Origin: an uncultured Oscillospiraceae bacterium | GTDB lineage: Bacteria > Bacillota > Clostridia > Oscillospirales > Ruminococcaceae | Assembly (NCBI GenBank): GCA_905212515.1 | Contig: CAJMEU010000121.1 | Location: forward strand, 1 to 8,738 | Length of the DNA stretch: 8,738 nt | Reading direction: 5' to 3' | Part shown: positions 1 to 5,945 of the stretch, piece by piece | Numbering within the stretch: position 1 is the stretch's first letter | How the letters are laid out: the number at the start of each line of letters is the position of its first letter | Made by a program: the position numbers and the translations under genes | Notes under the pieces: generated by a model | What the model saw: the letters and a program-made list of their open reading frames with translations, nothing else | What the model was told of the DNA's origin: nothing | Databases searched by the model: none

Positions 1-63
1 GCTGCCGGCGATTAGCTCCTGTGCGTACTCCACTGTGCAGGGCGCCGTGGGCAGCACGCTGCT
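1..63 (-). other. In-frame continuation of the C45 gene past the amber codon
   Basis: Reading on in the same minus-strand frame beyond the TAG gives 21 codons without a stop, ending at the window edge. They encode SSVLPTAPCTVEYAQELIAG plus one serine. The TVEYAQELIAG stretch resembles the C-terminal segment that C45 proteins carry after the R-W/Y-D/E-T motif, where a helix of the type FAKELLSGK is expected. This suggests that the coding frame originally ran through position 64 and off the left edge. The remaining C-terminus is not in the window. Confidence 0.6.
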
Positions 64-846
64 CTAGGTGTCCCAGCGGCGCGCCGCTTGCAAGTTGGGC
101 AGATCGGGACGGTCAAAGGGGCGCAGCGCATCCGAAGTGAATAAGTTGACACGCGCGGCAAAGGCGCGCGCGCCCTGCGGCCGCTCGACATGCATGGCGC
201 GGCAGTTGCACTCCACGGCGGCCAGGTCGCCGCTGGCGTCGGCCAGCACGATGGTTTGGGCGGAGCTGACGGGAAGTTCGGCCAGCGCCGCCAGCGCTTC
301 CTCCACCGTTTGACAGTGCTCCAGCACGTAACGCACCAGCAGCCCGGCGTTCAGCCCGGGCCGTACCTCTTTGGGGTACACCATCGTCAGCCCCGCCGCC
401 AGACCGCAGCGGTTCACACCGTCCTCGATCTGCGTGAAGGAAGTGGTGATGCCCAGGAAGGGGAGCACGCGTTCGAGCTTATAGATAGGGCTGTCATAAG
501 TAGGGCCTAGGGATGTGAGGAAATCGCTGTTGCGCGCCAGCAGCACGCTGCCGCCGTCCCGCAACGCAAAGCACGAGCAGCGCGGGGCCACGGGGAAGCA
601 ATAAATGGAAAACAGGAAGGCCGCCACGTCAGCCGCGGCAATCTGCGCGCCCTCGGCAATGTCCTCCACCTCCTCGGGCAAGGCGGGCCAAAGGGTTTGG
701 CACAGTCGCATGGACGCCCGCCCTAGCGCATATTTTTCTTCACACAGCTGCCAAAGGTGCGGCAATCCCACCCGCGCCCCGCAAAGATTTTTTCCAAAGG
801 CAACACCCGCTTCATAAGGGCGGCCCTGCCAATTTGTATGATGCAT
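64..846 (-). CDS. C45-family autoproteolytic acyltransferase/amide hydrolase, probably truncated by an in-frame amber codon
   Basis: This 260-residue protein resembles the C45 (AAT, acyl-CoA:6-aminopenicillanic acid acyltransferase-like) branch of the Ntn hydrolases, which cut themselves to expose an N-terminal cysteine and then act on linear amide bonds. Recognisable parts are RCSCFALR, with the presumed nucleophile Cys90, then LLARNSDF, FTQIEDGVNRCGLAAGL and the VEEALAALAELPVSSAQTIVLADASGDLAAVECN stretch (quoted in part) typical of the family. No signal peptide is seen, so it is probably cytoplasmic. The ATG at 846 is chosen because AAAGGA lies 7 nt upstream; an in-frame TTG at 864 would sit upstream of that Shine-Dalgarno. 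The frame ends at TAG (66-64) just after RRWDT, but codons beyond it still look like this family, so the gene is probably a nonsense-mutated pseudogene or has a base error. It is divergent from spoIIIA. The physiological substrate is unknown. Confidence 0.82.
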   Translation of the reverse strand: MHHTNWQGRPYEAGVAFGKNLCGARVGLPHLWQLCEEKYALGRASMRLCQTLWPALPEEVEDIAEGAQIAAADVAAFLFSIYCFPVAPRCSCFALRDGGSVLLARNSDFLTSLGPTYDSPIYKLERVLPFLGITTSFTQIEDGVNRCGLAAGLTMVYPKEVRPGLNAGLLVRYVLEHCQTVEEALAALAELPVSSAQTIVLADASGDLAAVECNCRAMHVERPQGARAFAARVNLFTSDALRPFDRPDLPNLQAARRWDT

Positions 847-853
847 AAAATCG

Positions 854-859
854 TCCTTT
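854..859 (-). promoter_or_regulatory. Ribosome-binding site of the C45 gene
   Basis: AAAGGA on the minus strand lies 7 nt before the ATG at 846. It decides the start in favour of 846 over the in-frame TTG at 864. The site begins only 5 nt from the end of the long inverted repeat (865), so a stem formed in the mRNA would stack directly next to it. Confidence 0.7.
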
Positions 860-864
860 CGCAA

Positions 865-996
865 GCATCAGTGAACAGGGGGAACATCGCCGCCAAGGCA
901 GACGACGCGGCCTTCCCCGAGGAAGGCAAGGAGGATAACAAAGCCAGGAGCGCTGCCACGGTGCTGAAAACCGATGTTCCCCCTGTTCACTGATGC
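865..996. repeat. Perfect 25-bp inverted repeat flanking an 82-bp spacer
   Basis: The left arm at 865-889 begins GCATCAGTGAACAGG, and the right arm at 972-996 is its exact reverse complement, ending CCTGTTCACTGATGC. All 25 positions match, and similarity stops on both sides of each arm. The spacer (890-971) is GC-rich with no convincing gene. The layout fits a small non-autonomous element (MITE-like), an invertible segment, or a long RNA stem in the leader of the leftward C45 transcript. GCAA occurs just outside the left arm (861-864) and at the outer edge of the right arm (995-998), which is too short and too overlapping to count as a target duplication. Confidence 0.9.
910..927. repeat. Small perfect hairpin inside the inverted-repeat spacer
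   Basis: GCCTTCC at 910-916 and GGAAGGC at 921-927 are exact reverse complements around a 4-base loop (CCGA on the plus strand, TCGG on the minus). Nested within the 25-bp stem, it would give a stem-internal-loop-hairpin RNA fold in either transcription direction. No run of T follows, so it is not a standard terminator. Confidence 0.6.
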
Positions 997-1018
997 AAGA
1001 TATTCCCGCGGTAAAACC

Positions 1019-1047
1019 AACATAACAGAATAAAAAATTTAACACAA
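1019..1047 (-). promoter_or_regulatory. Candidate promoter for the C45 gene
   Basis: On the minus strand, TTGTGT (1047-1042) is followed after exactly 17 bp by TATGTT (1024-1019), preceded by TGT as in an extended -10 element. The match to TTGACA/TATAAT is 3/6 and 4/6, so this is weak. The setting is AT-rich while its surroundings are GC-rich. Transcription from here would start near 1012 and include the whole inverted repeat in a leader of roughly 165 nt. Confidence 0.35.
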
Positions 1048-1074
1048 GCGCAATTTTTCTAAAGCTCCTGCCCG

Positions 1075-1103
1075 TTCTATTGCCTGTCCCGCTTTCATAT
1101 AAG
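1075..1103 (+). promoter_or_regulatory. Candidate sigma-E promoter of the spoIIIA operon
   Basis: TTCTATT (1075-1081) and CATATAAG (1096-1103) are separated by 14 bp. They resemble the sigma-E consensus (roughly KMATATT, 13-15 bp, CATACAMT) at 5 of 7 and 6 of 8 positions. Sigma-E is the early mother-cell factor that transcribes spoIIIA in B. subtilis. The predicted start near 1110 leaves a short leader of about 23 nt before the spoIIIAA ATG. Assignment rests on motif match, spacing and position. Confidence 0.55.
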
Positions 1104-1113
1104 TAGGACAAAC
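1104..1113 (+). promoter_or_regulatory. Candidate SpoIIID binding site
   Basis: TAGGACAAAC matches the SpoIIID consensus WWRRACARNY at all ten positions. It follows the candidate sigma-E -10 directly and would cover the transcription start, a placement expected for repression. SpoIIID is the mother-cell regulator acting just after sigma-E. A short degenerate consensus can match by chance, so the value lies in the position. Confidence 0.4.
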
Positions 1114-1132
1114 AGGATTGGAGGGAAAGCCG

Positions 1133-2044
1133 ATGGAAGGCTTTTATGAGGCGGCGATGCAGCTGCCGCGGCCCTTGTCGCAGGTGCTGTGCCGCGTGCC
1201 GGCGGCCGCGGCCGAGGGCATTACCGAAATACGCCTGCGTGCGGGGCGGCCGGTGGCGCTGTCCAGCGCGCGGGGCACTTATTACTTGCTGGAAAACGGC
1301 TGCTTGCAGACAAAGCCCTCCGCGGCCAGCGTGCAGGTGCCGTCCTCGGAGATGGACCCCTTGTTCGGCGCGGTGTGCGGCTATTCGGTGCACACGGTGC
1401 AGCACGCGGTGGACGAGGGCTATGTGCCCATGGCGGGGGGCCACCGGGCCGGCGTGTGCGGCACCGCTTTCTGGCGGCTGGACGGCACGATGGGGGTGAA
1501 GGACATCACCTCCATCAACATCCGCATCGCGCGGCAGATCGACGTGCCGCTGCCCGAGGCGCTGCGACAGGTGTTGTGCGCCCCCCAGGTGGGGCTGATC
1601 GTCGCCGGGGAGCCGGGCAGCGGAAAAACTACCGTGCTGCGCAGTGCGGCCAAGGCCTTATCGGAGGCGGGCCGCCGGGTGGCGGTGGTGGACGAGCGGT
1701 GCGAGCTGGCCCCGGGGGCGCGGGCGCTTCCCCTGAATTGGGACGTGCTGTCCGGTTATCCCAAGCATATCGCGATGCTGCAAGCCCTGCGCGGCCTGGC
1801 GCCGGACGTCATTGTGTGCGACGAGATCGGCGCCGTGGAGGACGCCCGCGCCGTGCTGGCGGCAGCCAACGCGGGCACCGGCCTGGTAGCGACGCTCCAC
1901 GCGGCAGACGCGCCGGGGCTGCGCCGGCGCCCCCAATACCGGGAATTGCTGGCCACCGGGGCCTTTACCCACATAGCGTTCCTGGCAGGCCGGGCGCAGC
2001 CGGGAATGGTGCGGGAGGTGCTCGGCACAGATGCTGTTCTGTAA
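1133..2044 (+). CDS. spoIIIAA: Stage III sporulation protein AA, secretion-type ATPase
   Basis: SpoIIIAA is the mother-cell ATPase that resembles type II/IV secretion ATPases and is thought to energise or assemble the SpoIIIA-SpoIIQ channel into the forespore. The 303-residue length is close to the B. subtilis protein. A Walker A motif GEPGSGKT lies at residues 159-166 and a Walker B DVIVCDE at 225-231, followed by IG; the HAADAPGLRRRP segment and C-terminal region also fit the family. The N-terminal part has TEIRLRAGRP and the GGHRAGVCG segment found in SpoIIIAA. There is no membrane segment. GGAGG at 1120-1124, 8 nt upstream, supports the ATG at 1133; an in-frame TTG at 1118 overlaps this site and is rejected. 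It is the first gene of the operon, and its last 14 nt overlap spoIIIAB. Confidence 0.95.
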   Translation: MEGFYEAAMQLPRPLSQVLCRVPAAAAEGITEIRLRAGRPVALSSARGTYYLLENGCLQTKPSAASVQVPSSEMDPLFGAVCGYSVHTVQHAVDEGYVPMAGGHRAGVCGTAFWRLDGTMGVKDITSINIRIARQIDVPLPEALRQVLCAPQVGLIVAGEPGSGKTTVLRSAAKALSEAGRRVAVVDERCELAPGARALPLNWDVLSGYPKHIAMLQALRGLAPDVIVCDEIGAVEDARAVLAAANAGTGLVATLHAADAPGLRRRPQYRELLATGAFTHIAFLAGRAQPGMVREVLGTDAVL

Positions 2045-2534
2045 ATTGCTGGGCTGCGCGCTGCTGATCCTGGCCGGCGCGGCGGCCGGGGGGAAAAGAG
2101 CCGAGGCCACAGCCCGGCGCGCAAAAGACGTGGCCGCCATGGCGGTGTTCTTAGGTGAAGTGGACGCGGCGCTGCAATACAGCCCCCAGCCCACCGCCCA
2201 TCTGTTGGCCCAGGCCCAACAGAGTGCAGGGCTGGCACTGCACTTCGAGACGCTGTGCGACGGCCCCCAGCTGCCGGCGGACATCGGCCGGGCGCTGGAG
2301 GAGGCCCGGGCAGAGCACGGCGCCGTACCGGCGCGGGAGTGGGAGCAGTTCGCCGCGGCCGTCCAGCGCGTGGGGCAGGTGGATGCCCCCCAGGCGCGCC
2401 AGGCGATAGCTTATGCCAGCCAGCACCTGGAGCGCGCAGCCCACGAAGCGGCCGAGCAGGCGCAGAAAGACAGGAAACTTTATTACACATTGGGCCTTTC
2501 CGCCGGCGCGGCGGCAGCACTGCTGCTGATTTAA
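2031..2534 (+). CDS. spoIIIAB: Stage III sporulation protein AB
   Basis: This 167-residue protein has the SpoIIIAB plan: an N-terminal membrane segment (about residues 3-20), a long alanine- and glutamine-rich helical middle, and a C-terminal membrane segment (about 150-167) after KDRKLYYTLGL. The family resembles GspF-type platform proteins and is proposed to work with the SpoIIIAA ATPase in the mother-cell outer forespore membrane. Length matches the usual 165-175. The start lies inside the end of spoIIIAA (14-nt overlap); GGGAGG at 2013-2018 is 12 nt from the ATG, rather far, so coupling to upstream translation is likely. The stop codon is inside a small palindrome (2526-2540). Confidence 0.92.
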   Translation: MLFCKLLGCALLILAGAAAGGKRAEATARRAKDVAAMAVFLGEVDAALQYSPQPTAHLLAQAQQSAGLALHFETLCDGPQLPADIGRALEEARAEHGAVPAREWEQFAAAVQRVGQVDAPQARQAIAYASQHLERAAHEAAEQAQKDRKLYYTLGLSAGAAAALLLI

Positions 2535-2540
2535 AATCAG
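2526..2540. repeat. Short palindrome over the spoIIIAB stop codon
   Basis: CTGATTT and AAATCAG flank one central A, giving a 15-base palindrome covering the TAA of spoIIIAB. In RNA it could form a 5-bp stem with a TTAAA loop, just before the spoIIIAC Shine-Dalgarno (AGGGGAG, 2545-2551). It is weak, and chance is a reasonable explanation. Confidence 0.3.
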
Positions 2541-2559
2541 CCCAAGGGGAGACGGTAAA

Positions 2560-2754
2560 ATGAACATTGATTTTGTGTTCAAAATCGCGGCCATCGGCAT
2601 CATCGTGGCTGTGCTGAACCAGCTGCTGATCCGCTCCGGGCGGGAGGAACAGGCCATGATGACCACCTTGGCCGGGCTGATCGTGGTGCTGATGATGATC
2701 ATCACCCAGATCAGTGTGCTGTTCGACACCATCAAAGAATTGTTCGCCCTGTAA
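2560..2754 (+). CDS. spoIIIAC: Stage III sporulation protein AC
   Basis: SpoIIIAC is a very small membrane protein of the SpoIIIA complex. This one has 64 residues and two hydrophobic helices (about 4-23 and 35-56) joined by the short polar loop RSGREEQA, as in the family. It begins with MNIDFVFKIAAIGIIVAVLNQLL, quoted in part as the recognisable MNIDFVFKIAAIGI. AGGGGAG at 2545-2551 with 8 nt spacing gives a strong ribosome-binding site. It follows spoIIIAB by 25 nt and precedes spoIIIAD by 5 nt. SpoIIIAC and AD are related and are thought to sit together in the membrane part of the channel. Confidence 0.93.
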   Translation: MNIDFVFKIAAIGIIVAVLNQLLIRSGREEQAMMTTLAGLIVVLMMIITQISVLFDTIKELFAL

Positions 2755-2759
2755 CCGCC

Positions 2760-3143
2760 ATGGAAGATTTGGTGAAACTGACCGCGCTGTGCGTGGTGGC
2801 CATGATCCTTATCAGCCTGCTGCGGCAATATGCGCCCGCCTACGCGATTTTGGCCGCCCTGGCCTGCTGTGTGGTGATTTTATGGTACACGGCCCAGGCC
2901 CTCGGCCCGCTGCTGGGCTTTCTGCAAACCTTGGCCCAAGGCGGCACGGCCGGTGACCTTGCCTGCGTGGGCAAGGCGGTGGCCATCACGCTGCTTACCC
3001 AGAGTGTGCGCGACTTATGCACTGAATCGGGACAACCTGCCCTGGCGGGCCGGGTTGAATTGGCGGGCCGGGCGGCAGTGCTGCTGGCGGCCCTGCCGCT
3101 GTTCGCAAAATTGACGGAGACGTTGACGGGGCTGCTTGCATGA
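2760..3143 (+). CDS. spoIIIAD: Stage III sporulation protein AD
   Basis: This 127-residue integral membrane protein is a SpoIIIA channel component related to SpoIIIAC over its N-terminal half. Hydrophobic helices are at about 5-20, 24-48 and 99-125. The segments LLTQSVRDLCTESGQPALAGRVELAGRAAVL (quoted in part: SVRDLCTESGQPALAGRVEL) and the hydrophobic end are typical. There is no visible Shine-Dalgarno in the 5 nt between the spoIIIAC stop and this ATG or just before it, so translation is probably coupled to spoIIIAC. The gene ends in ATGA, overlapping the spoIIIAE start by 4 nt. Confidence 0.92.
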   Translation: MEDLVKLTALCVVAMILISLLRQYAPAYAILAALACCVVILWYTAQALGPLLGFLQTLAQGGTAGDLACVGKAVAITLLTQSVRDLCTESGQPALAGRVELAGRAAVLLAALPLFAKLTETLTGLLA

Positions 3144-4225
3144 AAAAGAAAATTTGCTGCGTTTTGCTTACTTTATGGCTGCTGTGTACACCTGTGTGGG
3201 CACAGGAAGCGGACATGACCCAAGAAGCCGAGCTGCCGGCGGGCTGGGGAGAAGTGCTGGACGAGGCACCCATCACCGCCGAGGAATTCAAGGAGATGAC
3301 TTTGCCCGACTATCTGGGCGCTGCCATCCGGGCGGTACAAGGCCAGCTGAAAGCGCCGCTGCGCCTGTTCGCCAAGCTGTGTGGCATTCTGCTTCTGGCC
3401 GCCTTAGCCCAGAGCCTCAGCGCCCAGAAGCCGGGCGAGGAATTGGCGGCCGTGCTGGACACGGTGGTGACGCTGGCGGTATTCAGCCTGTGCGGAAGCA
3501 CGCTGCTGGACCTGTTGGAAGTGCTGCGCAGCGCCATCGAATCCAGCCGGACCTATCTTGCATCCTTCATCCCCGTGTTCGCCTCGGCGCTGACGGCCTG
3601 CGGCCAGCCCGGCGGCGCGGCGCTGTACAGCGGCCTGTTTTTCACCGTGGCCACCTTTGTGGCCAATGTGCTGTGCCAGGTGATGTTCCCGCTGTCCAAG
3701 GTGTTCCTGGCCATGGACGCCACGGCCTGCGTGGGCGGCGGGCTGGATTTGTCCGGCCTGGCGGCCGTGCTGCGCAAGTGGAGCAAGTGGCTGCTGGGCT
3801 TCAGCGCCACGGTGTTCACCGCGCTGATGACTTTACAGGGCACCTTTACCCAAAGCGCCGACACGCTGGCGCTGAAGACGGGCAAATTCCTATTGGGCAG
3901 CAGCATCCCCGTGGTGGGGCGGGCGGTGTCCGACGCCATGGGCGGCGTGCTGGCCGGCATGAAGCTGCTGAAGGGCACCGCCGGTTTCGCGGTGGTGGCG
4001 GTGGTGGTGGCGCTGTTCGCGCCCGTGCTGATCCAGTGCTTTTTGTACGGCGCCGTGTGCGCCGCCGGCGGCATGGTGGCCACGGCCACCGGGGCGGGCA
4101 AAAGCGCCAGGCTGTTCGGCGGCCTGGCCGATTGTGTGGGGCTGTACGCCTCGATGGCCTTTTTCTTTTCCTTTGTGGTGACCAGCGCCACCATCCTGAT
4201 GATCTTATTTGGAAGCGGGGGATAG
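3140..4225 (+). CDS. spoIIIAE: Stage III sporulation protein AE
   Basis: SpoIIIAE is the large polytopic membrane protein of the SpoIIIA complex. The 361-residue sequence starts with a signal-peptide-like segment (MKKKICCVLLTLWLLCTPVWA, about residues 1-21, here described rather than fully relied on), then an acidic stretch with MTLPDYLGAAIRA, and about six or seven hydrophobic helices through to the C-terminus. Family-like motifs include SSRTYLASFIPVFASALTACG in the middle (quoted in part). It is slightly shorter than the roughly 400 residues of B. subtilis. The ATGA overlap with spoIIIAD indicates coupling. It ends with TAG directly followed in frame by TGA, so TAG is a normal stop here. 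spoIIIAF starts 2 nt later. Confidence 0.94.
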   Translation: MKKKICCVLLTLWLLCTPVWAQEADMTQEAELPAGWGEVLDEAPITAEEFKEMTLPDYLGAAIRAVQGQLKAPLRLFAKLCGILLLAALAQSLSAQKPGEELAAVLDTVVTLAVFSLCGSTLLDLLEVLRSAIESSRTYLASFIPVFASALTACGQPGGAALYSGLFFTVATFVANVLCQVMFPLSKVFLAMDATACVGGGLDLSGLAAVLRKWSKWLLGFSATVFTALMTLQGTFTQSADTLALKTGKFLLGSSIPVVGRAVSDAMGGVLAGMKLLKGTAGFAVVAVVVALFAPVLIQCFLYGAVCAAGGMVATATGAGKSARLFGGLADCVGLYASMAFFFSFVVTSATILMILFGSGG

Positions 4226-4227
4226 TG

Positions 4228-4692
4228 ATGGACGCGCTGCGCACGTGGACCTTATCCGTGTGCCTTGCCTGTGTGGCCGCGGGCATCCTTCAGCATTTGA
4301 CAGGGGCCAGAACAAAAGAGCCTGTCATAAAATTGGTACTGAGCTTATATATTTTAATAACCGCTTTGGCCCCCCTGAAACAGTGGAGCGTTTCCGCGTC
4401 TGATTTTCTGCCGCAGGAAGCGCTGGCGCCCGCGGCGCCCGTCGACACGCAGGGCCTGGCCGTCAGCCAGGCCGGCGCGGCCCTGTCCCAAACATTGGAC
4501 GAGGCGTTTGCCCGCGAGGGCTTCCTCTGCCAAGTGGAGGTGGAACTGTCTGCCTTCGATGGGCAGGTGCAAGTGCAAAGAGTGGCTGTGACCGGCGATG
4601 TGGAGGCAAATACCGCGCGGGGCATCGTGCGGCAGGAGTTGGGCGCAGAGGTGCCTGTTTCGGTGGCCGGGCAAGCGGGTGAGGAAGGATAG
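4228..4692 (+). CDS. spoIIIAF: Stage III sporulation protein AF
   Basis: SpoIIIAF is a bitopic or two-helix membrane protein whose C-terminal domain resembles the ring-building folds of secretion systems. The 154-residue product has two N-terminal hydrophobic helices (about 5-24 and 33-52) and a soluble C-terminal region (about 85-150) with QVEVELSAFDGQVQVQRVAV. The same frame is open far upstream (from 3136), but that part is only a shadow of spoIIIAE; the ATG at 4228 follows GGGGGAT and matches the family's N-terminus. A GTG at 4225 directly before is a possible alternative. It ends in TAG, 4 nt before spoIIIAG. Confidence 0.9.
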   Translation: MDALRTWTLSVCLACVAAGILQHLTGARTKEPVIKLVLSLYILITALAPLKQWSVSASDFLPQEALAPAAPVDTQGLAVSQAGAALSQTLDEAFAREGFLCQVEVELSAFDGQVQVQRVAVTGDVEANTARGIVRQELGAEVPVSVAGQAGEEG

Positions 4693-4696
4693 CAAG

Positions 4697-5233
4697 ATGG
4701 AGCGGAAAAAGATATGGAACTGGGGCAAACTGCTGGAAAAGAAAAATTTGCTGTTTGCATTGGGCCTGGCGGGCATTCTGCTGATCGGCCTGTCCGATCT
4801 GATCACCCACAGTCAAACTAAAGCCGCCGCACCCACGGCGGCGTACTCGGCTTCAGACAGCGAGCAGGCGCTGGAAACGCGCCTGGCAAAGCTGCTGGCG
4901 GATGTGGCCGGGGCTGGCAAGGTGAACGTGATGGTGACGCTGGAAAACACCGGGGAGACGGTATACGCACAAAATGAAGAGCGCCAGACCCAAGAACAGA
5001 CGGCGGACAGCGGCACCCAGCGCAGGACCGAGCAGAAAAGCGAACATATCCTGTACGACGGCGACGGAGGCAAACAGGCCCTGGTGGAAACGCGGCTGGA
5101 GCCGGATGTAAAAGGCGTTGCCGTGCTGTGCGAGGGCGGCGATGATATTCTTGTGATCAAACGCATCACCGATCTGGTGGCGACTGTGCTGGACATTCCC
5201 ACCAACCGGATCTGCGTTGCAAAAATGATATAA
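4697..5233 (+). CDS. spoIIIAG: Stage III sporulation protein AG, channel ring component
   Basis: SpoIIIAG forms a large ring in the space between the two forespore membranes and is the main structural ring of the feeding tube. The 178-residue product has a short basic cytoplasmic N-terminus, a membrane helix at about 18-36 (LLFALGLAGILLIGL), then a ring-building domain. Family features are the LETRLAKLLADVAGAGKVNVMVTLE segment (residues about 54-78, quoted for its GAGKVNVMVTLE core), a polar Gln/Glu-rich insertion, and the end LDIPTNRICVAKM. GAGGAAGG at 4681-4688 with 8-nt spacing fixes the ATG at 4697; the open frame upstream to 4598 lies within spoIIIAF. spoIIIAH follows after 15 nt. Confidence 0.95.
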   Translation: MERKKIWNWGKLLEKKNLLFALGLAGILLIGLSDLITHSQTKAAAPTAAYSASDSEQALETRLAKLLADVAGAGKVNVMVTLENTGETVYAQNEERQTQEQTADSGTQRRTEQKSEHILYDGDGGKQALVETRLEPDVKGVAVLCEGGDDILVIKRITDLVATVLDIPTNRICVAKMI

Positions 5234-5248
5234 GACGGAGGAAACGAT

Positions 5249-5866
5249 ATGAAAAGCGCGAAGAGCAAGCGGCAACTGACCTTACTGACCTTGATGGTGG
5301 CCCTGGGCGTGGCGGTGTACCTGAATTGGGAATACGCCAAAACCGATACGCCTTATTCCATGCAACCCACGGCGACGAATGTATCCGCCTCAGCCGACGG
5401 CGCCGTACCGGTGGACGCACTGGTGGGAGAGGAAGCCCAGCCGGTGACAGAAGCCCTGCCGGATAAGAATTACGGCGACGCCCAATTGGTAAGTGCCGAC
5501 GCTTCCAGCAGCGACAGCTACTTCGAGCAAGCGCGCCTGAACCGCAGCAAAACGCGGGACGAGGCCTTGGATAAGCTGCAGAAGAGCCTGAAAGAGGTGG
5601 ATCTCTCCAAGGAGGAAAAAGACGCCGCCACTGCGCGCCTGACGGAGATGATCAACAATATCGCCGCCGAGGGTGATATCGAAAACATGGTGAAAGCCAA
5701 AGGGTTCGCCGACTGCGTCGCCTTTATCGACGGCGATAAAGTGAGCCTGGCCGTCAAGACCGGTATGGAGGGTCTGAATAAGAACGAAGTGGCCCAGCTG
5801 CGCGACATCATCCTGGGCAAACTGGACACCAGCGCCCAGAATATCAGTGTGGTAGAGGTAAAATAA
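5249..5866 (+). CDS. spoIIIAH: Stage III sporulation protein AH, SpoIIQ-binding channel protein
   Basis: SpoIIIAH spans the outer forespore membrane and binds SpoIIQ from the forespore side, closing the channel and helping engulfment. The 205-residue product has a basic N-terminus, one membrane helix (about 9-25, LTLLTLMVALGVAVYL), an acidic linker, and a C-terminal YscJ/FliF-like ring-building domain with SYFEQARLNRSKTRDEALDKL, then IENMVKAKGFADCVAFIDGD. These are characteristic of the family. GGAGG at 5237-5241 lies 7 nt before the ATG. It is the last spoIIIA gene. No spoIIQ gene is in the window; in this group a SpoIIQ-like partner is expected elsewhere. Confidence 0.95.
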   Translation: MKSAKSKRQLTLLTLMVALGVAVYLNWEYAKTDTPYSMQPTATNVSASADGAVPVDALVGEEAQPVTEALPDKNYGDAQLVSADASSSDSYFEQARLNRSKTRDEALDKLQKSLKEVDLSKEEKDAATARLTEMINNIAAEGDIENMVKAKGFADCVAFIDGDKVSLAVKTGMEGLNKNEVAQLRDIILGKLDTSAQNISVVEVK

Positions 5867-5869
5867 GTA

Positions 5870-5898
5870 TTGTAGAAACGCCTTGTTTGTGGTACAAT
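5870..5898 (+). promoter_or_regulatory. Vegetative (sigma-A-type) promoter for the yqhY-nusB-xseA unit
   Basis: TTGTAG (5870-5875) and TACAAT (5893-5898) are separated by exactly 17 bp, and TGG directly before the -10 gives an extended -10 TG motif. The element starts 4 nt after the spoIIIAH stop. Transcription would begin near 5905, about 40 nt ahead of the Asp23-family gene. It gives the housekeeping genes a supply independent of sporulation. No terminator hairpin is visible between spoIIIAH and this promoter. Confidence 0.75.
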
Positions 5899-5945
5899 AA
5901 CACTAAATTGCTCCTATTTTTGCCACAGGGCAAGTAGGTTTCATC

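Noticed and set aside
64..66. Genome-wide reading of TAG as an amino acid (for example pyrrolysine)
   Set aside because: spoIIIAE ends in TAG followed at once by TGA, and spoIIIAF ends in TAG where readthrough would run into spoIIIAG. A single C45 gene is better explained by a nonsense mutation or error.
723..959. Small minus-strand frame with a hydrophobic start, overlapping the inverted repeat and the C45 start
   Set aside because: It would begin with GTG without a Shine-Dalgarno, it runs out of frame into the C45 gene, and its hydrophobic start arises from GC-rich spacer sequence.
3043..3072. Two copies of TGGCGGGCCGGG 18 bp apart in spoIIIAD
   Set aside because: They encode LAGRVELAGR, which matches the usual SpoIIIAD sequence, so the repeat reflects protein sequence and codon bias.
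3985..4020. GTG/GCG-rich low-complexity stretch in spoIIIAE
   Set aside because: It encodes a valine/alanine transmembrane helix. The repetitiveness comes from codon bias.
3136..4227. Upstream extension of the spoIIIAF frame through all of spoIIIAE
   Set aside because: This part is the +1 shadow of spoIIIAE, with a Gly/Arg-rich translation. spoIIIAF has a good start at 4228 that matches its family's N-terminus.
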